Shown here: positions 1-10,900 of the stretch, piece after piece
How positions within the stretch are numbered: position 1 is the first letter of the stretch
How the letters are laid out: each line of letters opens with the position of its first letter
Assembly: GCA_947034885.2 (NCBI GenBank)
Contig: OX344753.2
Location: 12,896,001 to 12,960,000 of the forward strand
Reading direction: 5' to 3'
DNA: 64,000 nt
Source: Thuidium tamariscinum
Lineage: Eukaryota > Streptophyta > Bryopsida > Hypnales > Thuidiaceae
Notes under the pieces: generated by a model
What the model was told of the DNA's origin: nothing
Databases searched by the model: none
The model's input: the letters and a program-made list of their open reading frames with translations, nothing else
Position numbers and translations under genes: made by a program

Positions 1-155
1 ACAATATGACCAGATTCAGTCAGTAATAAAAACGCTGTAAGATGGAAAACTACACCGAATGTGAGAACCATTCAAATGGAAAGCAGCTCGTAGTGAAATG
101 AAAATTCAACCACATAGGAGGACGCTGAATATAGAGATTGGAGCCCAGTTTTTAC

Positions 156-625
156 CTCCTGACCACCAACCCAGCAGCCATCTGGAGTTCCGGCACCACA
201 AAAAGCCTCAACATAATAAAACTGGTCCAGCGTGTTCAACGACGCCAGCTGTCCTCCTTTCGCTTTGCAAGCATTGCCCGAGTCGGACCAGATGCTAGAA
301 TTCGTCACAAGAGAAAGGCAAACCGTCTCATTGTATCCTCTCTGCCATCCAGGAGGGCAAGTGTCTGCTTAAGAGTACACAAAGCAGAAACACAATTAGT
401 ATAGAACCAACGCTAGAGAACGACACCCGATCATGTCGGTACAGTATTCAAGAGTTTTTTTAACAAAAGATTGGGATTTCTCTGATGACTCTGCTGCAGG
501 AGATATCCTAAAAACTGAAACAAAGACAAAAGTTTACCGCAAAGCGAAGGTGAAACCAGATAATAAAGGCAGCACGCCAGCAGCAGGTACTGTACTCGTC
601 CTGTCCCTGACAGGCATGCCTTCAT
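156..625 (-). CDS. C-type lectin domain protein, 5' part (two exons, continues past the left edge)
   Basis: Two exons on the minus strand: 625-538 and 364-156. The ATG at 625 is the first in frame after a TAG two codons upstream. Exon 1 encodes 29 residues with a hydrophobic signal-peptide-like core (YLLLACCLYYLV). It ends at a GTAAAC donor, and the acceptor TTAAGCAG restores the frame exactly, giving SLC-DTCPPGWQ. Exon 2 carries the first half of a C-type lectin fold: CPPGWQ, then a W...C...GGQLASL segment, then the CWVGGQ block near residues 92-98. It ends at a GTAAAA donor in phase 0. Plants typically carry few such proteins, some fused to a receptor-like kinase (Arabidopsis At1g52310). 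Whether a kinase follows cannot be seen here. The WND/EPN-type sugar-binding loop would lie in the missing exons, so ligand binding cannot be judged. Expected location: secretory pathway or plasma membrane exterior. Confidence 0.8.
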
Positions 626-1774
626 GCCCTACCTACTTGCCAGACCACATACCACAGATCAGCAACACACGCAATACAAACACGAATTCCTTCTGCAAGC
701 CAGTTGCAACAATGCGCTCCAAGAACGCGGTAACGGCAGCTGAAGATTACGCTCAAACCTCTTCAATCTTACCACCTTCGTCTCAACTTTCTCACAAGTA
801 ACAAGTTCGAAATTGTGGAAACTGCGCTTCAGTCTGGTAGAGTGGAAGCTCTCCAGAGACTTAAACACAGCAGCTGAGGATTACAGTCCAACGCTTCATT
901 ACTAACCCCCCGAGTCCCTACTCTTTCATTATGCCAGTGAATGCGAGCTAGGGTCAATGACACTGTGGCAAGTGTGCAGATTATTCTAGAACGTCATTTC
1001 AAAGGTCATGTTAACGAGGTTACTTACTCCACCGCACTTAAAGTAGCATAACAACTGAACACGCGCGAAGCAACCTTGTCACTCTCAATTGTTCAGATGG
1101 ACTACCACTTCGCACAGCGCAAGGAAGCTAAAACCATCACCGACAAAGGCATATTTCCTTGGTCAAGCCATCACCGACAACGAGAAGCTCCGGTTCCGCA
1201 CTAATCCGGTAAACCTCTGCAACAGGGGAGAGTAGGAAGAGGCGCTCACAGGTGGAAGAAGCAGCAGGCAGTGCTAGGAAGAGATGACAACGTTCGTGCA
1301 GAGACCCCCCCGCACGCCGGCTGAAGCTCACGACTTGCGGGCATTCTCATTCCTGCGCATATCCCCACCCGCGACTCCCAAAACATCCAAAAAGAACTAG
1401 AAAGTACAGCAACGGCTGTTCTCTCCAGCTACAGAGGCATCGCGGCATCACACCGAAAAGCCTACACCGAGTTCGTAAAGACTGCGAAGGCTAGATGCAC
1501 CGGAGGAAAAAATGGCCACCATAGCCTCGCCCCTGTGCGACTCCTTGATTCAAGGAGAGAGACGATGGGAGGGAACGCACAGGGAACGCACGGGGAACGA
1601 AAAGGAAACGTATAGGGAACCCCACGAGGGAACGACTCAAACGGCACTCCGAGGACGGAGAACGGACGACGAAACCGATGCGAACGGACGGAACGCGGCT
1701 GCCGTCGGGTAGGTTTAAATTCGGTCGCCTCGTAATTGTAAAAGGGGGACGGCTCCCTTGCAACGTTCAATTAA
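626..1774 (-). promoter_or_regulatory. Upstream/leader region of the lectin gene
   Basis: This stretch upstream of the lectin ATG is clearly richer in G+C and CpG than the surrounding repeat DNA, especially 1140-1720, as expected for a plant promoter and 5' leader. I see no convincing coding exon. Reading frames on both strands are short and low in complexity. A transcription start or TATA box cannot be assigned with confidence. Around 1575-1665 the sequence GGGAACG and close variants recurs several times. Confidence 0.35.
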
Positions 1775-1965
1775 TTGGGCTCCCCCCCCCCCCTCTTTAA
1801 TTAATCGCACAAATTCCCTTTCAGGTGGGTCACTTCCCCCAGAAGTAACGTTTTTGATTTGTTTAAGGGGTTTTATTAAATGGGGGGGTGAATGGGGGCT
1901 TTCCCAAGAAGAAGAAAAAAGAGCATCTTCTTCCGCCATTTAATTAAACAGGGGGGGGGCTTTTT
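1775..1965. repeat. Foldback with homopolymeric C-run and G-run arms
   Basis: The left arm has a run of 12 C (1782-1793) followed by CTCTTTAATTAA. The right arm has TTTAATTAAACA followed by a run of 9 G (1951-1959). The arms are inverted copies of each other around a roughly 130-bp centre that itself holds a run of 7 G near 1885. A similar G-run plus TTAATT arrangement occurs at 8894-9010. It is probably a small inverted-repeat element. Homopolymer lengths may be affected by sequencing error. Confidence 0.45.
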
Positions 1966-2379
1966 ACCATGGTGCTGAAAGGGGCCCTTCCTTAATGGGG
2001 TGATAAGTGACCCCTCTCATTAATATCTTAGATTTTGGGGCCATAACTCTTCAATCACAGTTAATCAACCAAAAGCTGTTTGTTTGGATGTAATTCGTGA
2101 AATTAAAAAAAGGGGGCCTGCCACTCACGTCCTCTGGGTGCTCTCTGAAGTGAGATCAATTAAATTCGGAACTTGGAAGTGATGGGGGGTAGGTGAATAA
2201 CTTACTTAGCCCTCCATGTGAGCATATTCCTGGGTCTTATATTTTGCAAGGGTAAATACAAATTTATAATAGCGAGAATTGCACGTGTCATGCTTTAAAG
2301 GAAGGAGACGGTGAGTGGGGTTTGGAACATTGGCATTTGATTTCACACACTTGTTTTTCGAAACAAAAGGTTAATTTAA

Positions 2380-2518
2380 GGGATGTTTCACACTATGGCT
2401 GTCCAAGTTGAGAGGCCACCGATTCTACCAATCAGATTTCAAAAACCGTGATTTCCACCAATCAGATTTGAGAAAACCATGGCCTCTTGACTTGGACGGC
2501 CGTAATGTGAAACGCCCC
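2380..2518. mobile_element. Tourist-like MITE (PIF/Harbinger type)
   Basis: A 139-bp element with long inverted ends. The left end begins GGGATGTTTCACACTATGG, and the complement of the right end begins GGGGCGTTTCACATTACGG. Pairing continues through GGCCGTCCAAGTCAAGAGGCC-like sequence for about 40 bp. It is flanked on both sides by TAA (2377-2379 and 2519-2521), the 3-bp target duplication expected for PIF/Harbinger elements. It has no coding capacity. Confidence 0.85.
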
Positions 2519-2521
2519 TAA

Positions 2522-3481
2522 AAGGAAACGAACTGACGTTAAAAATTTAAAATTAAAAAAATTTGGGCACAAATAAACTGATGGTAAAATTCTAATCCCA
2601 AGCAACTGGCATTCAGGGTCAACTAATGCTGCAAGGTAAATTAAAACAACTGAACTGGCTGTTTCGTCTGTGTCAAAAAAATTAATTAATTAATACTGAA
2701 ACAACTGAACTGAAATTGAAGTAGGATTTGGTGGCGTTTCAGTTCAGTTGTGTCCAAGAAAAAAAGTGACGATCTGTCCCTCATTCACTGAGTGAGTGGG
2801 TTGGTTTAATTTGGTGTGGAGTCCGAAATTAGTCTTAATGAGGGACTAGATACTAGAGTTAATCCTAAAGTGGGTGGAATGCCGGACCAGGAGTCTGAAT
2901 TTGGGGAAAATATAGGATCAAACTCCTTGGGGCACCAAAACTGAGGTCCAATGGAGTTTGGTGCTGTGTTTCTTTTTCTATTATTCTCAGTTACACCTCC
3001 CTCTCACACCCCTGTCTCAAACTCAGGTTTCCTTTACAATTAACTCTAATATGTAGAAGTGGACTTACAATTGTAAAAAAAAATTGAAAAATTGAAAATT
3101 GAAATTGGAAAATTTTTAAAAAATTGAAAAATCAATCTTGACTGGGCAGTAACTTAACTTACGTTCCTACAGACGGAGGGGCTGTAGCAGAGTCAAGCCA
3201 AAATAAGCATACAATACGGTGTTTGGACCTCCTGATGACAGCGTTTGAGTGTTGGTTGACAGATCTCTTGCTTTGAGGATGACCCAGAATGGCTGCCTTG
3301 CCTACCCGAGCCGGTATTTTAATTTATTTTTTTCATATGTAGGAAATAAGAGAAGTCGATAGCAATTGGAATCATATATTTTCAACAAAGCATGAATTTG
3401 TTATGAATTATTGAAGCGAGTTGAATAGATTTTTCAATGGGGGCACTAGCTACTCCTTTTCTATTGTAGTATCTATACCTT
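2522..3481. other. Intergenic, no gene seen
   Basis: No coding frame is convincing. A small foldback based on ACAACTGAACTG lies at about 2643-2753: two direct copies of the motif are followed by one inverted copy, CAGTTCAGTTGT. A run of A-rich near-repeats (AAATTGAAAA) spans 3075-3135. Confidence 0.4.
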
Positions 3482-3497
3482 AAGATAGGTTGTTGGT

Positions 3498-3767
3498 GTA
3501 TGGAAGGATACTATCTTGGTTGGTATGGCTTACAGGAGCTACATTTTCTCATACTTTAGTCAGTGCAGTGAGGATAGACAGAGCCTCGTCTGTCAAGAGT
3601 TTCTCAACACTTAGTGCAAGAATGAGGTCTTTTGCTCTAGCACTCTCCACAAGCCTGAATGGCACTTCTCTCTTAATTTGCCTCCTAGGTTGAACCGTCC
3701 ACGTGAGCAAGACTAGTTGTATTTTTTCCTCTTTGGTTTTTTATGGTCACCTCCCTTTTCCAAAAAA
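3498..3767 (+). mobile_element. Retroposed fragment with poly(A) end and 16-bp target duplication
   Basis: The 270-bp segment ends in a short poly(A) run. It is bracketed by a perfect 16-bp direct repeat, AAGATAGGTTGTTGGT, at 3482-3497 and 3768-3783. A poly(A) tail plus a 14-16 bp target duplication is the signature of LINE-mediated retroposition. The insertion point is the left end of an R3 repeat, which resumes at 3768. The insert could be a 5'-truncated LINE 3' end, a SINE or a processed-transcript fragment. I see no clear RNA polymerase III A and B boxes and no recognisable reverse transcriptase. Confidence 0.7.
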
Positions 3768-4010
3768 AAGATAGGTTGTTGGTTGGTTGTCATGCTGAGA
3801 TCTCCTAGAGTATACATCTCCTATTCGCATGTTTAGTACCATCAGAAAGCTCTCAATGAAGAAGGGTGCTTAAGCTTTATTTTGCAATGTTTTGATCTAC
3901 AATGGATAGGTTTTGAATTTTCGAGTTAATTTTGGTTCTAAGAAATTAAAGAATTATTTTTACTTTGATTTTCAAGGTTGTGGCAAGAGCATGCAATACA
4001 CTAGTCTACA
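3768..4010 (+). repeat. R3 repeat, single copy
   Basis: This matches the R3 units at 40060-41235 in order: AAGATAGGTTG, a T/G-rich stretch, TTGAGATCTCC-like sequence, a TTTAGTACCATCAGAAAGCTC core, GAAGGGTGC, then TTTTGAATTTTCGAG, and the right end CACTAGTC. It is more decayed than the tandem copies. Confidence 0.65.
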
Positions 4011-6298
4011 TCTAAAGTAGGCAATGAATAAGCAACGACAAACACAATTCAAGGGAAATTAGTATACCATGAGGTTAGGACATGATAACAAAGCAGATGC
4101 AATTGGTTTGAGGATTTGTAGAGTTTGCATGAATACACTACAAATTTTCAAAATTGAGGTCATTAGAACTTCTATTAATAACACTAAAATACCCATTATT
4201 GAACATCCTTAAAGTACAAAATGATTAAATTTTCATCAGTTGCTTCAAAAACTCTTCAGTTTTTTGTGGTTCCCTCTCAAAATTAGCCAGTATTGAGCTT
4301 GAGCAAATGCTTTTGTCATATTTGGGTCAATGAATGGGTGTGAAGAACTTTACTTTAGGAGGCGCCAAATGGCCAGTGTTGTAAAAGGATGAGGATACCT
4401 TACATAGTGCATTCATAATGAACAAGTTATTTATCTACATTAGTTACAATAGTTTTTTTAAAAGAAACTTCATAGCAACAAAGAAGACACTTTTTGTAAG
4501 AGTTTTACACTCGAAAAGGGTAGAAGTTCATATTGTAATCTCTAACTTGTTATATCAGTAGTAGCTAATGCTTTTACTAAGGCCATTCTTCATTCAAATA
4601 TAGTGCAAATTTCAATTATTCAAAAATGTCTACTTTATTGCAATTAAAAAGCTAAACATGAATCCACTTTTAGTTGGCCTAGAATGAAAAAATAGTGCTA
4701 GAGATAGGCTCATCTACATTGCAATTGTGATTTGCCATATAAGGGTTTGAGCGAATTTAGTATGAGGGTTGCTATTATGTAAGTTTAGAGTTGTGAGCCT
4801 ACGAGTCTAGAAGACTATATATATACCTAAGATATAAGTGTCTATAGTATAGTTGAGAATATAGTAACCTTCTATATCAATAGTGCATATATGCTATAAA
4901 TATTTATATTATAGGTGTTTATGTTATAAACACCTTCAATGGTGGCATGATACCTATTTATATATATATTCAAGACTCACATTCTCACACTTTCATGCTC
5001 ACCTACTAGCACTATTGAGTTTACTATTATTGAATTGTAAAAGCTCTTATTGGACCTAATTGATAGAAAACCTAGCTACTCAATTTGAATAATACAAACT
5101 GCTTTATTCTAATTTGGATCAATGTTGAATAAATGTAGTCTACTTAGTGTAAATACTATGAAAATAGTGTAGACCCTTACTATGTGAATTTTATATAAAA
5201 TAATGTAAATTACCTTTCACTTAGCCTAAAAAATCACAGTTCTAAAACTAATGTAAGTACATTATTGTTATACAATTCAATAATTGAATTGATTTTGTAC
5301 CAACAAAAAAATATTCTTTTTTAAATTCTTTTTTGTCTCTATATGAATTAAACTATGGATTTTAAACAATCAAATATAGGTGTAACCAAAATCAACCAAA
5401 GGCCTTACAAATAAGAGACGTTCATTTCAGGCAAAAATTTATTGATTTAAAGATCAACATAAAATATTTGGACTTTATATGTTGTTCACTTGGTCATCAA
5501 ATGCAAGATGAAGATGTCTATCTCAACTTTCTTAAAGTATACCTATCCTTTTAGATTATACTCCCTTTATTGCACTAAAAAACTCCAAAATCTTTCTCTT
5601 GAGAAATTGACTATATTTTTAGTCATAGTACCAACAATACATTCATTCGAGAATGAATAACCCATTTGTTAGATCTATGCAAAATCTCTAGCTTAGGCAC
5701 TATCGTTTACATATCCACAATCTATGTGCAAAGTATCATTAGAAGGGGTTTAAGGGGCAAGGGAAGCCCATTTTTAGGGTTGTTCCCCGGCTTGTTCCCT
5801 ATGCTGTCCAAAAACTCTAAATCAGCCCTATTGGCTGAATTTTTTGGATTTTTGAAGAAAATAGTTTATTTATAATTTAAAAAGTGCTAATAAATCTAGA
5901 ATTGAATTGAAAAAATATTCAAAAATAATAATTGAAAATTAATTTTCAATTAAATAAAAATTTATGAGATGTCATTCTCTCGGCTACATCAAACTGCTAA
6001 ATAAATATGTCACGTTCCTACAATTTGAGAATTCAAAATAATTCATGGACTACCAATGCCTTCAAATGTCTTCTAATGGGTTTATGAATATAGTTTGTAA
6101 ATGTTACCAACTCTGTTATTTTAAATGATTTAAAGGATGGTAGCAACACTACGATCCTAGAAACTTGTTTCCTAATCTAAAAATCCACAATAAAAAAGAC
6201 TAATTCACTTTATGATCAAATTTTCATAAAGCTAAAGTGGTCATCAAACGCATTGTTAATACTAGTGTCTAGGGGAGCAATTAGTACAATACGCTTAT
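4011..6298. other. AT-rich intergenic DNA, nothing assignable
   Basis: No coding exon, RNA gene or clear repeat boundary was found. A slightly G/C-richer patch at 5740-5800 (GGGG and CCCC runs) has no readable function. Confidence 0.4.
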
Positions 6299-6400
6299 AT
6301 ACTATAAGAAAAAGGGGTGTTTTAAGTATAGTCTTAGAAATAAGATTTTAAGTAATGACCTTTTTAAGAGATTTTAAGTAAGAAATATGTATCTTTTATA
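6299..6400. mobile_element. Half of a CACTA-like MITE (truncated)
   Basis: Sequence from ACTATAAGAAAAAGGGGTG onward matches the left arm of the element at 30384-30595: TTTTAAGTATAGTC, then ATAAGATTTTAAGTAATGACC, then AGATTTTAAGTAAG. The matching right arm is absent, so this is a truncated copy. Confidence 0.6.
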
Positions 6401-6779
6401 TTTGAAATAACAAAGACAAAGATAATAAATGATAAAGATGAACTTATATAATTTCCATAAATCAATTAAATTCTCACCCAACAAAAAATATGTATTTCAT
6501 ATAGTTAGAAATCCATTTATTCTATTTTTTTTACCTTAGAATCACAACACCTAGAACTAAAAACCTCATGCGAATTGGCATGAGGTTAACACCACCTTTA
6601 TAAGAACTCAATTGAGAAAATCTCCACTTTGAGGAAACACATATTAACATGACTTTAAGATTGGACAAGAGAATATTTCCTCTTTGACATTTTCAAGGTC
6701 TAAAGTAACCCCTCCAAATGTGCCATTGCCCCTAACTTGCCACCTACAATCTATTCACACCTACAAAATCAAATGTATC

Positions 6780-7095
6780 TCTAAAATAAGTTTAGATCCA
6801 AACTTTGTTCCATCATAACTTTTGCATATTGCATTCAAATGTCGTGCTCTTTGGTGCATTGGAACCTTTTTTTACTTGCTAATAAGAAAGATGAAATCAT
6901 AATTAGTCTAATAAAAGTGACTATGCACAATAACAAAAGTAGTAGTGGTTTGGGGAGTACCCACCTTAAAAAACAACCAAATTGGATGAGGATTGCCATC
7001 AAGTATCATTTCTAGACACTTCATAGCACCATGATGCCAAGAACAAAGACACACCACATCTTTGTGTTGTAGGCTTTTTTCTTCCCATTCCATTC
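6780..7095 (+). repeat. R4 repeat, copy a
   Basis: It shares with 50040-50220 and, inverted, with 59200-59400 the order CATAACTTTTGCAT, GTTCTTTGGTGCRTTGGAAC, a stretch on AC-rich CTTGCTAA sequence, then GTACCCACCTTAA. The boundaries are approximate because no terminal inverted repeat was recognised. Confidence 0.6.
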
Positions 7096-7224
7096 TACTT
7101 TTGATTGGTCAATTCACTATTTATGAAATCCATTTGACTACTTGAAACATAAGAGACTAGGGGCTAGTTCCATTGGTTTGGTGTACAATACATTTTCCTC
7201 TATCAATGAAAATTGTCTATTTGT

Positions 7225-7880
7225 TTAACCCCTAAGTGCCCGAGGCACCAAAATCTAGTGTTTGCAAAACTTTAAAGTTAAATATAACCTAGCCAAGTTT
7301 CTATTTTTAGTAGTTTATATTTTTGGAAGGTTTTTTTAGAAGTCTAGTTTTAATGTCAAAAATCCAATCTAGAAAATGAATGATGGTGATTTTTCTATTC
7401 AAGATTTTATGCAAGGGTATCCATTGCAGTCTTGACTTTTCATAGTGTTGAAAGTTCTTGAAAATGAGCCTCAAATACACTAGATCTTGGAGAAAAAAAT
7501 CACATTCAAAATTCATTTACGAAAATTCTAGACAAGATTTTGAAAAGCCATAAATTGATTGGAGTTGTGTATATTAGTCCCTTTAACCTCATATTTTTTT
7601 GGTCACCAAATTTTTAGATTTGATTTGCGAAAAGAGGATAGAAAGACTTCACATCACTTTTGCAGTTTTAACACCTTCATAGTCAAACATTATAACCTTT
7701 GACTCCATAAGTGCTATTGTTGTGTTTTCTTTTCCTATGCAATCTCTAACATGTCTAGTTTGAATTTGTATGATTACAATTCAAAAAAAATTGATACAAC
7801 TTACCAAAATGTTGGCATTTTGTTCAACTTAGAGTAAATTCCAAGAAGCTCAAAACAAGTCTTGAACATTTAGGAATTAA
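7225..7880. mobile_element. R1 terminal-inverted-repeat element, copy a
   Basis: About 655 bp. The left end is TTAACCCCTAAGTGCCCGAGG and the right end reads AACATTTAGGAATTAA. Internal landmarks shared with the copies at 19662 and 47213 are ACCAAAATCTAGTGTTTGC, GATTTTTCTATTC, CACTAGATCTTGGAG, CATCACTTTTGCA and ATCTCTAACATGTCTAG. It has no conserved coding frame. It is probably a non-autonomous DNA transposon. Confidence 0.8.
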
Positions 7881-8116
7881 CCAAAAAAAAGTTATGGCAA
7901 GTTGCTTAGAGAGTGGCAATGGCATATGATTTTGCCATCTAGTCTAGCACCAAATAATTCCTATCATTCTAGTCTCTCTAGTTCTCTACGAAGCCTACTT
8001 GTAGATGGCAAATAAGTTATGCATTTCATCCCTTTTGCAATGTGATTTCAGTTCATGTGAAGGATCTTCAATTGGGTTGGGGGAGCATGACACACCTATA
8101 AAATGCAATGAAATGT

Positions 8117-8776
8117 AAAGTAGAACCACCTATTTCCAACTAGGACCCGTACCCAACGTGTAGGATGCGTCTATTTCCAACCAAGGCTAAAAGAAATTTC
8201 CAATCAAAGCTTTGAACATATCAGTTTTTTCCCATTTTCAAGGTTGGGACTAATAAAGTCATGACACATTTCCCAAAGTGTATGGGAAGTACCAAGTAGA
8301 AAAGTAGTGCTGGCTATGATCCGAATTGGAAGACTCTAGACATTGGCTGTAGAACCACCTATTCCTGACTAGGACCCATATCCAACTTGTAGGATGCGGC
8401 TATTTTCAACCAAGGCTAAAAGAAATTTCCAATCAAAGCTTTGAACATATCAGTTTTTTCCCATTTTCAAGGTTGGAACTAATAAAGTCACGACACATGT
8501 CCCAAAGTGTCATAAATTGTGTGGGAAGTACCAAGTAGAAAAGTAGTGTTGGCTATGATCCGAATTGGAAGACTCCACACATTGGCTGTAGCTTCAAAAC
8601 ACTTCAGTTTGGTTTCCAAAAGTCGTAGGAATTTCAGTTTTAGGAATAAAATCATGAAAAATTTGCAATCTCTATATTTTCTATCTTTCTAAATGAGAAA
8701 AAGTTGCATAATCTCATACTCCTCATAAATTGTTCCAAAATTGCGTAAGTGATACGGTATACATGGTTCTACCTTA
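8117..8776. mobile_element. R5 element, copy a, with an internal tandem duplication
   Basis: The left end is AAAGTAGAACCACCTATT and the right end is TGGTTCTACCTTA, its inverse. The left part is duplicated in tandem with a 229-bp period: units start at 8120 and 8349, and each contains TTTCCAACCAAGGCTAA-like, CCAAAGTGT and GATCCGAATTGGAAGACTC sequences. Related copies lie at 41247, 55500 (inverted) and 63660. Confidence 0.75.
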
Positions 8777-9506
8777 GTTTTGATTTTGATTTTTTTTTTA
8801 ATTAATTTCATTTTTTGGATTCTTTTTGGAATGGCCTTCCTTCCCTCCTCATAAAGTCTACGCGTCGATTGCAGCCCATTTCCCCGCATTTTTCAGGGGG
8901 GGTGTCAATTAAGGTGTTGTGGAGTCTCTCACATCATTCCCATCAAGGCCCCAGTACACCGTAACAATAAGTGCCCCCGCTCTTGCCCAGCCTCCTCTTT
9001 AATTGAAGGGCGGGGGCCAGCTAGCTTCATTCAAGGGGGGAGTGCATCTGGGACATGGATTTCATTATGACTGATGGGAAGGTTTCCCACATTAAGAACG
9101 CAGGCGGGGGGGAGTCTTTAAGGGAGGAGGTTTATGAACCGACCATCTGAGGGCTGGAAGCCTGGAACTGAACTGGCTGAATTGGAGTGAGGGGAAACAT
9201 GTTGAAGTATTTTTTGGGAACTTTGTCTTGGAAGACGAGTGGAAGAGGCATCTGACGCAAGTTGTTTCATATTTTTTGGAGCTCGGTGGAATTAGTTACA
9301 AATGTTTGAAGTTGGAATAAAAAAAGTGTTCATTTGTAGTCATCAATAGCAATCACCTCCTGAAATGTGTAGATATGGTATATTGAAGAAAGCAAAATGT
9401 ACCTCTGGATCTTACTCCCTTTTCATGGTCTATTGAAATTTGAGCCTCCTATCTTAGTCCACTTTTAGTCATTACGATAGCCATGATGTTGGTTTTCTTT
9501 AAATTT
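8777..9506. repeat. G-rich repeat remnant related to 51384-51560 and 56440-56600
   Basis: Sequences from 9240 to 9410 (CAAGTTGTTTCATATTTTTT, GAATTAGTTACAAA, ATTGAAGAAAGCAAAATGTA) recur after the R6 elements at 51500 and 56450. This implies a larger repeat of which only parts remain. The 8890-9130 part holds several runs of G and TTTAATTGAAGG-like sequence. No gene was seen. Confidence 0.5.
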
Positions 9507-9638
9507 CACTAATAGAAAATCTGATTGATTCTATTGTTTTCGTTACGTTGATGATCAATAGATTTATGTTGATTAACAGAAATTTGTAGATCATCAATGT
9601 GACCAAAACAATAGAACCGGACAAATTTTCTACTAGTG
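9507..9638. mobile_element. CACTA-like hairpin MITE
   Basis: It begins CACTAATAGAAAATCTG and ends ATTTTCTACTAGTG. The arms pair through TTCTATTGTTTTSGT and its complement. The same element type lies in a protease intron at 18392-18505. The inverted centre is TTGATGATCAA-like. Confidence 0.7.
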
Positions 9639-10676
9639 GTCATAGGCTTGAAAGTGTGTGACTCAAGGGTTGCATTCCTTTTTTGAGCAAAATTTCATTC
9701 AGCTTGATAGATTTTGGTCTCTTTCTAAGACATGACTCAAAAATCACTCATCTAAGATTAAAAAATCAAAAACAAAAACCATCCGATGATGGACTAGTGC
9801 TTTCAAATCTTTTCATTGAGGGGGGATAGATAGAAAAATGGAAAACAATTGAATGCCTTTTTTTTGTCATATTGAATAAACTATGATTTTCCAAAAAGGC
9901 AAGTCCATAGGGTGCTATTGTTGCATATAGATTGCATCTATTATGAATTAGACTGTGCCTTCGAATGTAGTGAGTGAATTAAAAAATGAATGAATACTAG
10001 GCTCATTATATTTAGGAAAGTTTTAGAAAGTGCACAAAGAATGTCAAAAGTAGAGCATGCCATGTAATTCACTACACTAGCTTTTGTAATCATTTTCTTA
10101 GCGATTTAGCAAGTAAAGAAAGATTCTTATACTGTTGCTTCTTATTGTCATATTAATTTCCTTACAACCAATTGATGGCATTATTAATGAATGACAAACT
10201 ATACAATTTGTGACTCCATATCACCCCTTTTTTTCCGGCATTATAGTGATAGATTGCACCATTTCAAAATAAATGTCTTTTTGCCAAATTAAAGTAATCT
10301 TTTTTCGCCAAATTTTTTCCAGTTTGCTTTAAAATATGGATGAAAACACCAAATTTGGATGAAAAAATATATAAATATGATGGAAAAGTGTTTTAAAGTC
10401 CAAAAGAATGATGAATATAGAAATACAATGCTTCACCAAATTTAAAGTGATTGTCATTGTGGCACTCCTTCAAAAAGTTAAAAAAAGGTTGCTCCATATA
10501 GAATGCTAATTGTATTGAAACTGCTCCTTGGGAACAATATATGACCATCTCACTAGAACTTGGACATTTTCTAAACCACTTTTGCACATTTCCATAGCCT
10601 ACCTACAAGCAATCTATAATGACCACTCCATTTAAGAGACTCTTCCCTTAGCACTGTCCCTCCAAGTTTTAGCATA
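9639..10676. other. Intergenic, nothing assignable
   Basis: AT-rich DNA without a convincing exon or repeat boundary. Confidence 0.35.
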
Positions 10677-10900
10677 CATTAGAGGAGATTTTAGTGAAAA
10701 GAAAACTGTGAATTCCTATATAGTGCAAAATTGCAAGAACTGTAGATTAACAAAAAGATGATGTAGTCAAGCGATGACGACATCATTTTTTTGGGTATTT
10801 ATAACAGATGATTGTTGTTAGCCGTTCTTTTACTATTGTGGGGAACTACAGGTGGAACCGGCCAAAAATGGCCCTTTAAGGAGCCAAATTTCATCTAATG
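10677..10900. mobile_element. R6 MITE, copy a
   Basis: The left end is CATTAGAGGAGATTTTAG and the right end is CCAAATTTCATCTAATG. TA flanks both ends, consistent with either a TA target duplication or longer inverted ends. The internal motif GCCAAAAATGGCCCTTTA is shared with the copy at 16601. Confidence 0.7.

Noticed and set aside
1-70. Next lectin exon after the acceptor-like TCTTACAG near 36-43
   Set aside because: Joining it in phase 0 gives a stop after four codons. The real next exon probably lies beyond the window.
433-801. 122-codon plus-strand frame
   Set aside because: Shadow of the lectin exon 1 and leader on the other strand. The minus-strand model has a start, a signal peptide and phase-matched splicing.
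3490-3693. Open frames on both strands in the retroposed insert (one minus-strand reading looked protein-like)
   Set aside because: The poly(A) and target duplication give the insert a plus orientation. Neither reading matches a family I know.
7307-7516. Similar short minus-strand frames in the three R1 copies
   Set aside because: Conservation follows the repeat DNA. Frames are shifted or stopped in the other copies.
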